This document shows, in pieces, positions 12,101 through 24,100 of a DNA stretch of 64,000 nucleotides. Source of the stretch: Maratus speciosus (taxonomy: Eukaryota > Arthropoda > Arachnida > Araneae > Salticidae); assembly GCA_963932465.1 (NCBI GenBank), contig OZ010792.1, positions 496,001 through 560,000 of the forward strand, in the 5' to 3' direction. The notes under the pieces were generated by a model. The model ran no database searches and was not told the DNA's origin. It saw nothing but the letters and a program-made list of their open reading frames with translations. Position 1 is the stretch's first letter; the number at the start of each line of letters is the position of its first letter. The translations under genes and the position numbers were made by a program.

Positions 12101-15100
12101 ATTATATATGTTGGAGACTTGAAATTTTGAATATTTATAGCTAAACACCTCACATCAAACGAAAAATTATAAAATTTTGAAAAAGTATTATATTTACCTG
12201 TCTAGGCTCTAACTTGTGTATTTTAATATTTTGTTCTAACTGAGTCCCTAATTAAGTTGAAGACTTGAAATTTTGCATACTTACAGCTGAACACCTCACA
12301 TCAAACGACAAATCATAAAATTTTGAAAAAGTCTTATATTTACCCCTCTGGGCTCTAACTTGTGTATTTTAAGCTTTTTTTTTTTTCTAACTCAGCCCCT
12401 AATTAAGTTGGAGACTTGAAATTTTGCATACTTATAGTAGAACACTTGCGATCACACAAAAAATTATAAAATTTTTAAAATGTCTTATATTAATTACCCC
12501 TCCGGATGAATTTTAAGATATTTTTTTAACCTCCTCCCATTGCACCCGGTGGGTACATTTCTAACTTTTACCGACACCCCTTTGACCACTCTTTCATATT
12601 ATGCAGATAGCCTTGCATATTTCAGTTCCACTTTTAACTGCCAGGGAGCACCTACATATCTCAGGTGCTATGGGCATGATCCCCTCAAATAATATATTTA
12701 CAAAAGGTTGTAAAACGGAGTTTCATTCGGATAGAGGTTTGTGTAGAATGGAGTGTGCCCCCTGGTTGTGAAATCTGGAACTAACAGATTTTGCAAAAGG
12801 ATAAAGTATTTTGAAAGGAATATTAAACGAAACCTTCTGTGCGATCTGTGATCACACTTTACCCACTTGTTTTTTAGATGGGAGCATATGTTGCCATACC
12901 CAAGTCGGCTAAGAGCAAATTCTTTTCACTTTCAGGATGCATACTGCGGAAATAAAATGTAGGAATTGTGTAGTAGCTTTTCAGAAGAAAACATATTTTC
13001 TGAGGAGTACTTTTGGAATTACAAAAAAAAAAAAAAAAAAAAAAATCATTTAATTTACAATAGGGGTGAGAAAAACCAAATTCCAAAAAAGATGAAATTT
13101 TCCCCCATTATATCTAAAAATCCGCCTTCTCTTTTTAGTTGTTTTTTTTTTTTTGGGGGGGGGGGGAGAGAAAGGGAATGAGCAGAAATTATGGAAGAAG
13201 GAGGAAAATTTAAATGAACAATATTTTATTTTTACTTCGAATTAACAAACTGAACAAAAAAAAGTTTTAAAAATCAGAGTTTAAAAAATTTTAAACTGTG
13301 AGCTGAGGGGAACAGAAGTATAAAAGGCAAGCTGGGTTGTATTCATCATGTATAATCCTACATATGTGATTTGTAAGCTAACAGTATATGCAGGGCTGCC
13401 ACTTTCGACTATTTTTATATTTTATTCAAACCACTAATTTTAAAAATTAAATATTTTAGTATATTTCTCTTGCATATGCTGTCAAAGTATGTGCAGGATT
13501 TTTGTTTTGAGAAAGTCGTGCAAGATAGAATTGTAAAATAGTTGCCAGTGGTAGTCCTGCATATGCTGAAAAAATAATAATGGACAGTTTGGAACCTGAA
13601 ATAAAAAACAATGAAATAAAAAAATTCTAAAGGAAGGAGTAAACATTTTATTCTTCTCCCCTCCTTTCCACGTATGAAGTTTCTCTACACTGTACTTTTT
13701 TGTATTTCGCAAAAGGTATTTTTGTTCACTGCCTAGTGTTTTGCAATCAGCAGCTGTATTACATCATTCTCCTGCAGTGCATTCGCTTCTCCAAATGCAT
13801 GGGGTGTAAACAAACTGCGTGATGGATGACGTACACTGTGTGGGGCTCAGTATTGCCTGATTTTATTTTGGAAATCCCATTTTTATAAAATTTACTTTAA
13901 GATCGTAGGGTCGACAATGAGAAGAAGTCAGTCGAATTTACACACTGATGCACTGAGATGAGGCCGATGCCTTACTCTAGAAATTTGCCATTTATATTCT
14001 TTTAACAAAGATGTTCGTTGAAGATGCCTTCATATTTAACTTTCCGAGATTGATTAAGTTGATTTCGCATTTTTTTTAATTACCCAAGAAGAAAACTCTT
14101 CCTGCTATTTTTATGATGAAATATAGAAGATACTTTTTAATTAAAAAGTATTTCATCCATGATTCCACTTCAATCAGATTTACAAAACAATTGGCAGGAA
14201 ATTTAATATAATATATACATATTAATTCACTATAAACTATTAATTTAATAGTTTAGCTACTGCCAAAGCTATTAACAAAAAGTATTGAGTTCACTTGAGT
14301 AATTCTCAGAGAAAGATACGTCAACATCAGCTGTTTCGCATGTGATTTTGCAACTGTTGTCACCCCCTTAAAATGATTTTTACAAATAATAAAACTGACA
14401 TTAAATATACATACACTAATCCAATTGGGACTAGGTTTTTTTTAGAAGTCACTAGGGGGCCCTGCTCCCTGCACATTAATGCTTGCCAACCCCTATGAAT
14501 TGCAACACAATTCACATTCGGACGGCTACGCGTCCCAAGATCGCTTCGTTTGCTCGCCACTTTTTGCAGCAACTCTAGTCTACAATGAGTACTATCATAA
14601 ATCCTTTTAACTTATGAAATCTAAAAAAAATAATTAAAAAGCTGATTTTCTGAATGCATGATGTGACTGCAAATGAACCAATGGCCATTGCTAGTCTTAC
14701 ATCTCCTAAAATATTGTATTGTGTTTAAAAACAGCTCCTGCTCTGAATTTCAATTTGCTAAATTAGACGTAAAGGCCAGTGAATATGACGCCATATTGAC
14801 AAAATCGTACTAAAATATTTCAGTTTTATATAAACTCTAAAGCTCATGATGTCATTGAGAGTTTCTAACAAACCCTTCCTGTGCATTTCCTGGCTTTTGC
14901 TGAGCTATTTTCCGAGAGATAACTCATTCACACTATGGAAAACTTTCCCAGAAATCGGTTGTTTGTTTTAAACAATTCTACCGTGTGCCATGATAATTTT
15001 GGAGTCCATGTGAAAATGAATCCTTTCTTTCAAATATGACATCATTTTCACCATCAGAACCATTCATCCCTTCCTAGATTAGAGCATCAGTTACGCAATT

Positions 15101-18100
15101 CTTTCTAAATTCACTAGTTTCATTAAATATCCATTTTAATTAATTGGAAATTATGTAATTTTCAGAAATATTCTATTTTGTGTATATGTCGTAGGCTAAT
15201 TGAGAAATCCGGCTCTTTGCAAACAGCCTAGGCTGTTTGCAAAGAGCCGGGCTAATTGGAGAATCATCTCTCTTTTTCCAATTAGCCTGATATTTTTCAG
15301 GCTTATTGCAAACAGCCTAGACACAGTTAGGCTAATTGAAAAATGACCACTTATTTCCCAATCAGAATGCTTTTTTAGGCTTAATTACCGATAACCCGAC
15401 CCGAACCCGAAAAATAAATTACAACAGACCGTACTCCGATCCGAGCAAGACAAAATAATTTCAGTCTACACGCAACCCGACCCGAACCTAAAAATTCCAT
15501 TTAAAAAAACCCGGAATCTGAACCGAACCAAATCTGAACCCGATAAAAATATTCGAATGAACCATAACCGATCCGAGCAAGTGAAAATAATTTCTGAGGA
15601 CATACAAGCCGACCCGAACCTAAAAATTCTATTTGAAAAAAAGCCAGAATCTGAACCCGACTAAAATATTCCAATGAACCATAACCGTTCCGTTCAAGAC
15701 AAAATCATTTCTGAAGACATGCGACCCAACCAGAACCTAAAAATTCAATTTGAGAAAAACTCCGAAATCTGACGCGAACCAAATCTGAACCCGACAAAAT
15801 TATTCCAAAGAACCATAAACGGATCCGAGCAATGCAAAATAATTTCCGTGGACATGTTACCCGACACGAACCTAAAACTTCCATTTGAAGAAAACTCGGA
15901 ATCTGAACCGAACCAAATCTGAACTCGACAAAAATATTCCAATAAACCATAATTGATCCCAGCAAGACAAAATAATTTCGAAGGACATGCAACCCGACCC
16001 GAACCTAAAAATTCTAATTGAAAAATAACCCGGAATCTGAACCCGACAAAAATATTCCAATGAACCATAACCGATCCGAGCAAGACAAAATAATTTCTGT
16101 CGACAGGCAACCCGATTCGAACCTGAAAGTTCTAGTTAAACTCAATCCGAAATTCGACCCGAACGCGGCTTATGGAAGGTTTTCGGGTTGACTTCAAATG
16201 AAACTTTTAGGTTCGAATCCGGTTGTATGTCGAAGGAAATTATATTGTCTTTCTCGGATCGGGTTAGGGTTCTTTGAAATATGTTTGTCGTGTTTCGATC
16301 GGCTTCGTGTCGGGTTTCAAGTTGACTTCCAATGGAATTTTTAGATTCTGGTCGTACTGCGTGTACGCGAAAAATAATTTGCATTGCTCGGATCGGGGTA
16401 TACGGCCTGTTGTATTTTAATTTCGGGTTAACTTCAAGTAGAACTTTCGAGTTCGGATCGGGTTTCATGCCAACTGAAATTATTTTGTCTTGCTCGGATC
16501 CGGTTATGGTTCTTTGGAATATTTTTGACGGATTCAGATTTGGTTCGGTTCAGATTTCGGGGGTTTTCTAATGGGATTTTTAGGTTCGGGTCGGGTTGCG
16601 TGTCCACGAAAATTATTTTTTCTTTCTCGGATCTGGTTATGGTTTTGAGGGATATTTTTGTTGGATTCAGATTTGGTTCGGGTCAGATTTCAGGGTTTTT
16701 TCAAATGGAATTTTTAGGTTCGGGTCCGGTTGCATGGCCACGGAAATTACTGTCTTGCTCGGATCGGGTTATGGTTCATTAGAATATTTTTGTCGGTTAT
16801 CATATTTGGTTTGGGTCATATTTCGTGTTTTTTTTTAACAAAATTTTTAGGTTCGGATCGGGTTGCGTGTCCATGGAAGTTATTTTGTCTTTCTCTGATC
16901 GGGTTATGGTTCTTTGGATCATTTTTGTCGGGTTCAGATTTGATTCGCGTCAGATTTCGGGTTTTTTTTCAAATAGAATTTTTAGGTTCGAGTCGGGTTG
17001 CGTGACCACGGAAATAATTCTGCCTTGCTTGCTTGGATCCGGTAATGGTTCTTTGGAATAATTTTGTCGGGTTCAGATTTGGTTCGCGACAGATTTCGGT
17101 TTTTTTTCAAACTGAATTTTTAGGTTCTGGTTGTGTTGCATGTCCTCAGAAATGATTTTGTCTTGCTCGGATCGGTTATGGTTCATTGGTATATTTTTGT
17201 CGGGTTCAGATTCCGTTTTTTTTCAAATAGAATTTTTAGGTTCGGATCGGGTTGCATGTCCTCAGAAATCAATTTGTCTTGCTCGGATCGGTTACGGTTC
17301 ATTGGAATATTGTTGTCGGGTTCAGATTTTGGTTCAGTTCAGATTCCGGGTTTTTTTTTAATGGAATTTTTAGGTTCGAGTCGGGTTGCGTGCAGACTGA
17401 AATTATTTGTCTTGCTCAGATCGAGATACGGTCTGTTGTAATTTATTTTTCGGGTTCGGGTCGGGTTATGGGTTAATAAGCGTAAAAAATCATCGTGATT
17501 GGGATATAAGTGGTCATTTTTCAATTAGCCTAACGGTGTCTAGGCTCTTTGCAATAAGCCTGAAAAATATCAGGCTAATTGGAAAAAGAAAGACGATTCT
17601 CCAATTAGCCCGGCTCTTTGCAAACAGCCTAGGCTCTTTGCAAAGAGCCTGATTTCTCAATTAGCCTACAACATATACAAAGAATCTTTAAATAAATAGC
17701 AATAGTCCAGTCTATTTATGTGCAAGAATTAGGATCAGGAATATGAAGTCACCATAATAGTAAATCATCATAGCAAAATATTTTAATTCATGTATGAAAA
17801 TGCATCTTTTGTTTCCGAATGACGTCATTATCTTCATTGGAAACATTTCGTTTTCCATATTGCTTACTATGAAAGATTATTCACTGTCATTTTATTTACA
17901 CAGATTACTTAATATTATTTCTCAATAAATAATCTGTGTTCTGCTCTTACGCAGAGTTGTATAATATAGACGCGCACGCCGTGTGCGGAAAATTTTCCGC
18001 AAAATTCGGAACTTTGCGGAAAATTTCTTTGGGGGGGGGGAAAAAAAAAAAGAGTAGTTTTTGCTCTTGTAACTTTTTTTTTTTTTAAATATTGAAATCT

Positions 18101-21100
18101 TAAATATTTCCCAATTTTATGTACGATTTATTTATTGTTTGCCAGGGGTGATTCTGTTCCGAATTTTCCGAAAATTTAAAAAATTCGGCCATCAGCCCGA
18201 AAATTCAGGCATAAAAAAATATCACTTAAAATTATTGCGAATTTCAACAAATGGTCGGCGAAAAAAAAAAAAAAACTATTTTATCAATCGTTCGCAGAAA
18301 AAAATTACCCGCTTCGTCAAAGCTTCGCGGAAAACGCGAATTTCTTCAAAGTATCCTTATTAAAAAAAAAAGATAATTTCGTCAAAGAATCGGTGAAAAA
18401 ACGCAAATTTCGTCAAAGGAGCGCTGGAAAAAAACAAATTTTGTAAAAGCATAGCGAAAAAAAGCCCGAATTTTGTCAAAGGACCACGAAAAAAGCGCAA
18501 ATTTCGTAAAAGAATTGTGGAAAAAAATTAATTTCATCAAAGGATCGCGAAAGAAACACGAATTTCGACAAAGGGCCGCGAGAAAAGCGCGAATTCCGTC
18601 AAAGGATCACGAAAAAAAACACTAATTTCATGAAAAAAACGCGAATTTCGTCAAAAGTTTGAGAAAAAAATATGAATTTCGTCAAAAGATCGTGAAACAA
18701 ACAGCAAATTTCGTCAAAATACCGGGAAAACACGCAAATTTCTTCGAAAAATACACGAATTCCGTCAAAAAAAAGTGAATTTTCTCAAAGGATCGCTAGT
18801 TTCGTGAAAAAACGAACAAAACGTGCTCAAAAGATAAAAAAAAAAACTGTACATATTTCTTCAGAAGATCGCGAAAAACGCAAATTTTCCAAAGATCACG
18901 AAAAATAAGTGAACTTAGTCAAAAGTTCACGAAAAATAAGCAAATTTCTTCAAAAGATTATGAAAGGAACTCGAATTTCGGTAAAAGATCGCAAAAAACA
19001 CTAAAAGTTTGGTAAGAAATCGTGAAATCACGTGAATTTTGTCAAAGGATCGCGAAAAACACGCTAATTTTGTGAAATGGTTGCGGAGATTTTGTTTATT
19101 TTTATTCGTGATTTGCTGAATTTAGATCCCTAAAAGTTCCTTTTTTTGTAAAATATACGGTCTTTTTTGAGAAAAATGGTCCCCTTTACCATTTTTTACT
19201 ACAAAAGTTGAGTGGGAGTCCTGTATGTTGTATTCATAGGCTTTTCTCTGATTAGTTAAAATGCTGCTTTAAAATAATATTTTTTAAAGCCAAAAACTGA
19301 TTTTTTTTTCCTTCCTGCTGCTGATTTTTCATTATTTGCAATCTGTACCCAATGGTCGTTTAGAATGCCAGAGTTAGCAAAATGTGTGGAGAAATTTTAT
19401 CTGAGTAATTATTCTTTCAAATGTGAAAATATTTTCAAGATAGCAATCATTTTAATTTTTAGGAGTTTATTAGCATTAGAATTCCAGTCTGCTCCAAAAA
19501 CAGAATTTTAATTTTATTGTTACAAAATTAGATTTTTGCTGCTACAAAAATGGATTTTATTGCTCCAAAATCAGATTTTTGCTGTTCCAAAATGACTTTA
19601 GTGCACTTTCATCCCTGCATCAGTCTCTTTAATGATGATACGTATGAATAGACCTCTCCCTATAAAATATGATTCAGTTGTTTCAGAAGCAATGCCGTAT
19701 TATTTTGTGAACAGAGTGACTGGCATTTTGTGCGAAGAGGTTACAATATTAAGGGTTGGGCTGTTTCTAAATTCATTGACAAAATAATTGATAAGAATTC
19801 ACCTTTTCTTATCATGGATTTTTAGCTTTATTATTTTTTCAACTAAAATAATTATTCTATAATTAATATCAATTAATTTTTAATTTGAATAGTAATTACT
19901 TTAAAACTACTGTTTTTAATTCATATCATCAAAATAATATAACACATTATTTTATTAAACATTAAATTAATTTGCAAAAAGTTTTTGACCCAATATTTGC
20001 GTGCACAGAAAGTTTTTAGTTTTATACAAGTCTGCTCTTACGCGATTAGTGCATAATTAAACTGAATCATTTTAATATGTTTACATTTTATGAAAACCAT
20101 TTGAATTTTTCTTTTAAATATGATGAGAGTTTAAGTGGTGAAATCACTCTTCAGATTGGTGGAATGTAATAAGGCAAACTAATTGTGTTACTGCGATTGT
20201 TGCCAAACATCAAGCTACAAATTCAGCCCTATTTTAGGACCACGCAAAAGAAATATATATATATATATATATAGATTCTACAAGAATTTTTTATTTTTGT
20301 TAATTTACATTGAAGACCAGCGGGGGAAGACCAAGCTAAGGTAGGTTAAAATTATCTTTGTATTCAACTCGATACAAAAACAGGGTTCGTACACATTTCT
20401 TTAAATAAAATTCAAGTACTTTTAAGGACTTTCAAGGACCAAAAACAAAAAAAATTAAGGACCTTCAAATTAAATAAACTAATAAATTATAACATGCATT
20501 TTTTAATAAAGGGTTTCTTTCCTTTTTACAAAAGTTTTAAATATTCAAATGGACGGGAAAGGGGGGGGGGGGAATTTCATCATGTGGCAGTAGAAATTTA
20601 GAAAATTTTAAAATAACATACAGCAGAAGAAAAAACTAGTCAGATGTGCCAATCCCAAAACTTTCTTCTATCTCATACATGTTAATACTACAAAATTCAT
20701 TATCAGAGTGCCAAAATTAAATGGTCTATGCCCCTCATAAGGATTCTAAAGATATGAAATTCCGTGCATTAGTTCTTGAGATACGACTATTATTAAAACC
20801 GTGCAAATCCTGCAAAATATAGCATAGCAGCGCCACCTGTAGGGTGATTTACACCAAAATCTAATCGGCAACAACTTGTAAACATCTAACTGAATCTGAA
20901 GTTTGATGAAAATCCATGCATTAGTTCTTGCGATATAGCTATTGCAGAAATCGTGAAAAATGCAGCATAGCAGCGCCATCTGTTGGGAGATTAACACCAA
21001 ACCATAATCAGCACCTATAATTATCAAGGTATACCTGAATCTGAAGTTTGATGAAAATTCGTGCTTTAGTTCTTGAGATATAGCTACAGCGTAAATCATG

Positions 21101-24100
21101 AAAAATGCAGCATAGCAGCACCACCTGTGGGGCGATTTACATCAAAAACTAATCAACACTAATTTATATCAAGGATAAACTGAATATAAATTTTTTTTAA
21201 ATTTTGTGCATTAGTTCTTGAGATACACCACCCACAAAATTTGTGTCACATACAGACAAACAGAATCACAGACTCATTTTGTAAAAACATGTTTTTCACG
21301 ATATCTGACCCTAAAACATGTAAATCGGTCGAAAATTTTCCCGAATCCAATACTTGCTTATTGTAAAGATAAATAAAGAGGAGAAACATAATTTTTTCTT
21401 ATTATTGATAGGAAGGGGGGGAGAGTAGTTTAACAGACTTATAATTAACTTACAGTTTAAAAGACTTTAAATTTTGTATACTTGGTAAGGAGGGGGAGGG
21501 CGAAGAAACGTCAATTTCGGTGAAGGGGGTGGGGGGGGGAGTAAAACTGTATGATCGATTATTTATTGTTACAATAAATTAACTAATGCAGCAGAAAAAA
21601 ATTTTAAAAAAGCAATGATATTTAATTTTTTAAACTTTATAAGTTGAGGGGGCAAAGGGACAAGCACATTTTTTAAAATTTTTTAGGGAGGGAGGGAGTT
21701 TATTAGATGACTTATTTATTTACCTTACTAAAAATTTACAAGAAAAAAAAACTAAGAGGAGTTTTAAAGACTTTAAATTCCATGTGTTCTTTAAGTGCGT
21801 GTGGGGGGAAGGGGGGTGCAAAAGAAAATTCCAATTTCGGGTGGGAAGAGAAATCTTGATTGATTATTTATTGTGGCAATAAAATGACAAAGCAAAAGAA
21901 AAATTAATTAAACAGTTTCGAAGAGTTTTTAAACTTTGAGTACTGTGGGGGAGCAAAGAAAAACGGAGGAAGAAAAATTTTGAGGGTGAAATTCAGATGA
22001 AATTTTAATGAAATGTGATGGAATGAATTGTTACTGAAATTTAGTACAGATTATTTATTCAGTATAAAGTAAGAAATAGAGTGCAGGGATGAAAGTGCAC
22101 TAAAGCCATTTTTGAAGCAGTTTTGTAGCAGCAAAAATCGAATTTTGGAGCAGTAAAATCTATTTTTGTAGCAGGAAAAATCTGATTTTTTAGCAGCAAA
22201 ATCCATTTTTGTAGCAGCAAAATCCATTTTTGTAGCAGCAAAATCCATTTTTGTAGCAGCAAAAATTAATTTTGTTGCAATAGAAACTGTTTTTGGAGCA
22301 AATTGAAATTCTAATGCTAATAAAAAAAGAAATTTGCATATTTTCGCGATCATTTGATGAAATTTGCGTATTTCGTGCGATCTTTTGGCGAAATTTGCGT
22401 ATTTCCCGCGATTTTTTGACATAATTCGCGTATTTTCCGCGATCTTTTGACAAAATTCGCGTATTTTTCGCGATCTTTGGACAAAATTCGCATATATTTT
22501 GCTAACCTTTGTTGAAATCAGTGTGCTGTTCGCTATTTTTTGACAAAATTAGCGGGTTTTTTTAAAATCTTTTCACAAACTTTGCGGTTTTTTGTGACGT
22601 TTTGATGAAATTTGTGGGGTTTTTCGAGATCTTTTAACGAAATTTGCGTTTTTTCACAATCTTTTGACCCCATTTTGTTCGTTTTTAGAAGTAATTGGTA
22701 ATCCCTTGACAAAATTAACGGCGTGTTTTTTCGCTATGGCAAAATTCGCATGTTTTTCGCGATCTTTTGACAAAATTTGCATATTTTTCGCGTTTTTTTT
22801 TAACGAAATTCGCGTTTTTTCACAATTTTTTGACCCCGTTTTGTTCGTTTTTTGACGAAGTCAGCTGTCCTTTGACAAAATGCACGTTTTTTTCGTGATA
22901 TTTTGACGAAATTCGCGTTTTTTGCGACCTTTTGATGAAATTTGGGGTTTTTTTTCGCCATCTTTTAATAAAACTAGCGTTTTCACGATCTTTTGATTGT
23001 GTTTTGTTCGTTTTTTACGAAATTAGCTTTCCTTTGGCAAAATTCGCGATCTTTCGACAAAATTTGCGCGTTTTTCGCAATCTTTTGACGACATTTGCGT
23101 GTTTTTCGTGATCTTTTGATGAAATTTGCGGGGTTTTTTCGCCATCTTTTAACAAAATTATCGTTTTTACAATCTTTTGGCAGCATTTTGTACGTTTTTG
23201 ACGAAATTAATGATCCTTTGACAAAAATCACGTTTTTTCGTGATCATTTGACAAACATAGCATGTTTTTCGAGATCTTGACCACGGTTTTTTGCTTTTTT
23301 TTGACGCAATTAGCAGCCTAGAAAAAGATTAAAAATGAATTTTTTTTTTTTTTGTTTTGTTTCTCGGATCGACGAAGTCGTGCTAAATTTCATCTTGGCA
23401 CTAAGTACGTTTCGGTGCAAAATTGAAAAAAAAATAGCTGTTTTGTAGAAGCTTGACGCAGTAAAGCGATTTTGGCTTCGTTTGGCACAGGTCTTACATC
23501 CCGGAGAGTAGAAAAAGGTTTAAAAAAATTAAGTTTTTAACTTTGATATTACGAAGGGGGAAGTGGAATTTCAGAAGAAGGGGAGGCAAGGCGGGATTAA
23601 GATTTTTTTAAAATCAGAAATTAAAAGAAATGCAGAAGAGTTTCACCTTTGATTAAGAATTAATATGAGAGTAAAATTAAGCACTTTTAAGGACTTTTTT
23701 CAGATTTCGCATGAAAATAAGTACTTTTAAGCACCAAAAATTTCCTTTGAAAAATATAAGCACTTTTAAGGACTTTCAAGGACCGTACGAACCCTGAAAA
23801 ATCAACATTGAAGTGACAGTTGTATTTCTTCAGCATATATGCATTGTGTAGAACAATGTCACTGCTTTTCAAGAATGTTCTATGAACTCTGATTGGTTGA
23901 ATTATGTATATTGGCTCCTTTGAGAATTTCTGGAAAAATTCTTTCAGATTCTGAAAGCCATTTTTCTTCGGCAGATATGCGTTGTGCATTCAGTTCAAAA
24001 CACCAACTGAAAGATCTTATGCCTTTACCAAAAGAAAACTATCTTTGGATTACATAGTTTTTAAATAAGAACTCCTGCCAATTTCATGCGTTTCTGAACA

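Larger units (their letters stand above)
20381..23796. mobile_element. 3.4 kb TIR element, ends CAGGGTTCGTAC, with nested element
   Basis: Perfect 12-bp inverted ends: CAGGGTTCGTAC (20381-20392) and GTACGAACCCTG (23785-23796). AAAAA flanks both sides, compatible with a 5-bp target duplication. TTTTAAGGACTTTCAAGGACC-like sequence lies beside both ends in the same, not inverted, orientation. Inside are ~150-bp tandem units, a G-rich repeat block and the nested element 22084-23504. No transposase recognised. Confidence 0.75.

Noticed and set aside
15705..17652. Many overlapping frames with [13 protein letters not shown] repeats on both strands
   Set aside because: They follow the ~120-130 bp units of the foldback element in several frames at once, with no conserved domain.
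20746..21099. 117-residue minus-strand frame
   Set aside because: Spans ~150-bp tandem units and repeats itself ([24 protein letters not shown]); a repeat by-product.
22330..23300. CRISPR-like regular repeats
   Set aside because: No unique spacers; units are contiguous and degenerate and the DNA is eukaryotic.
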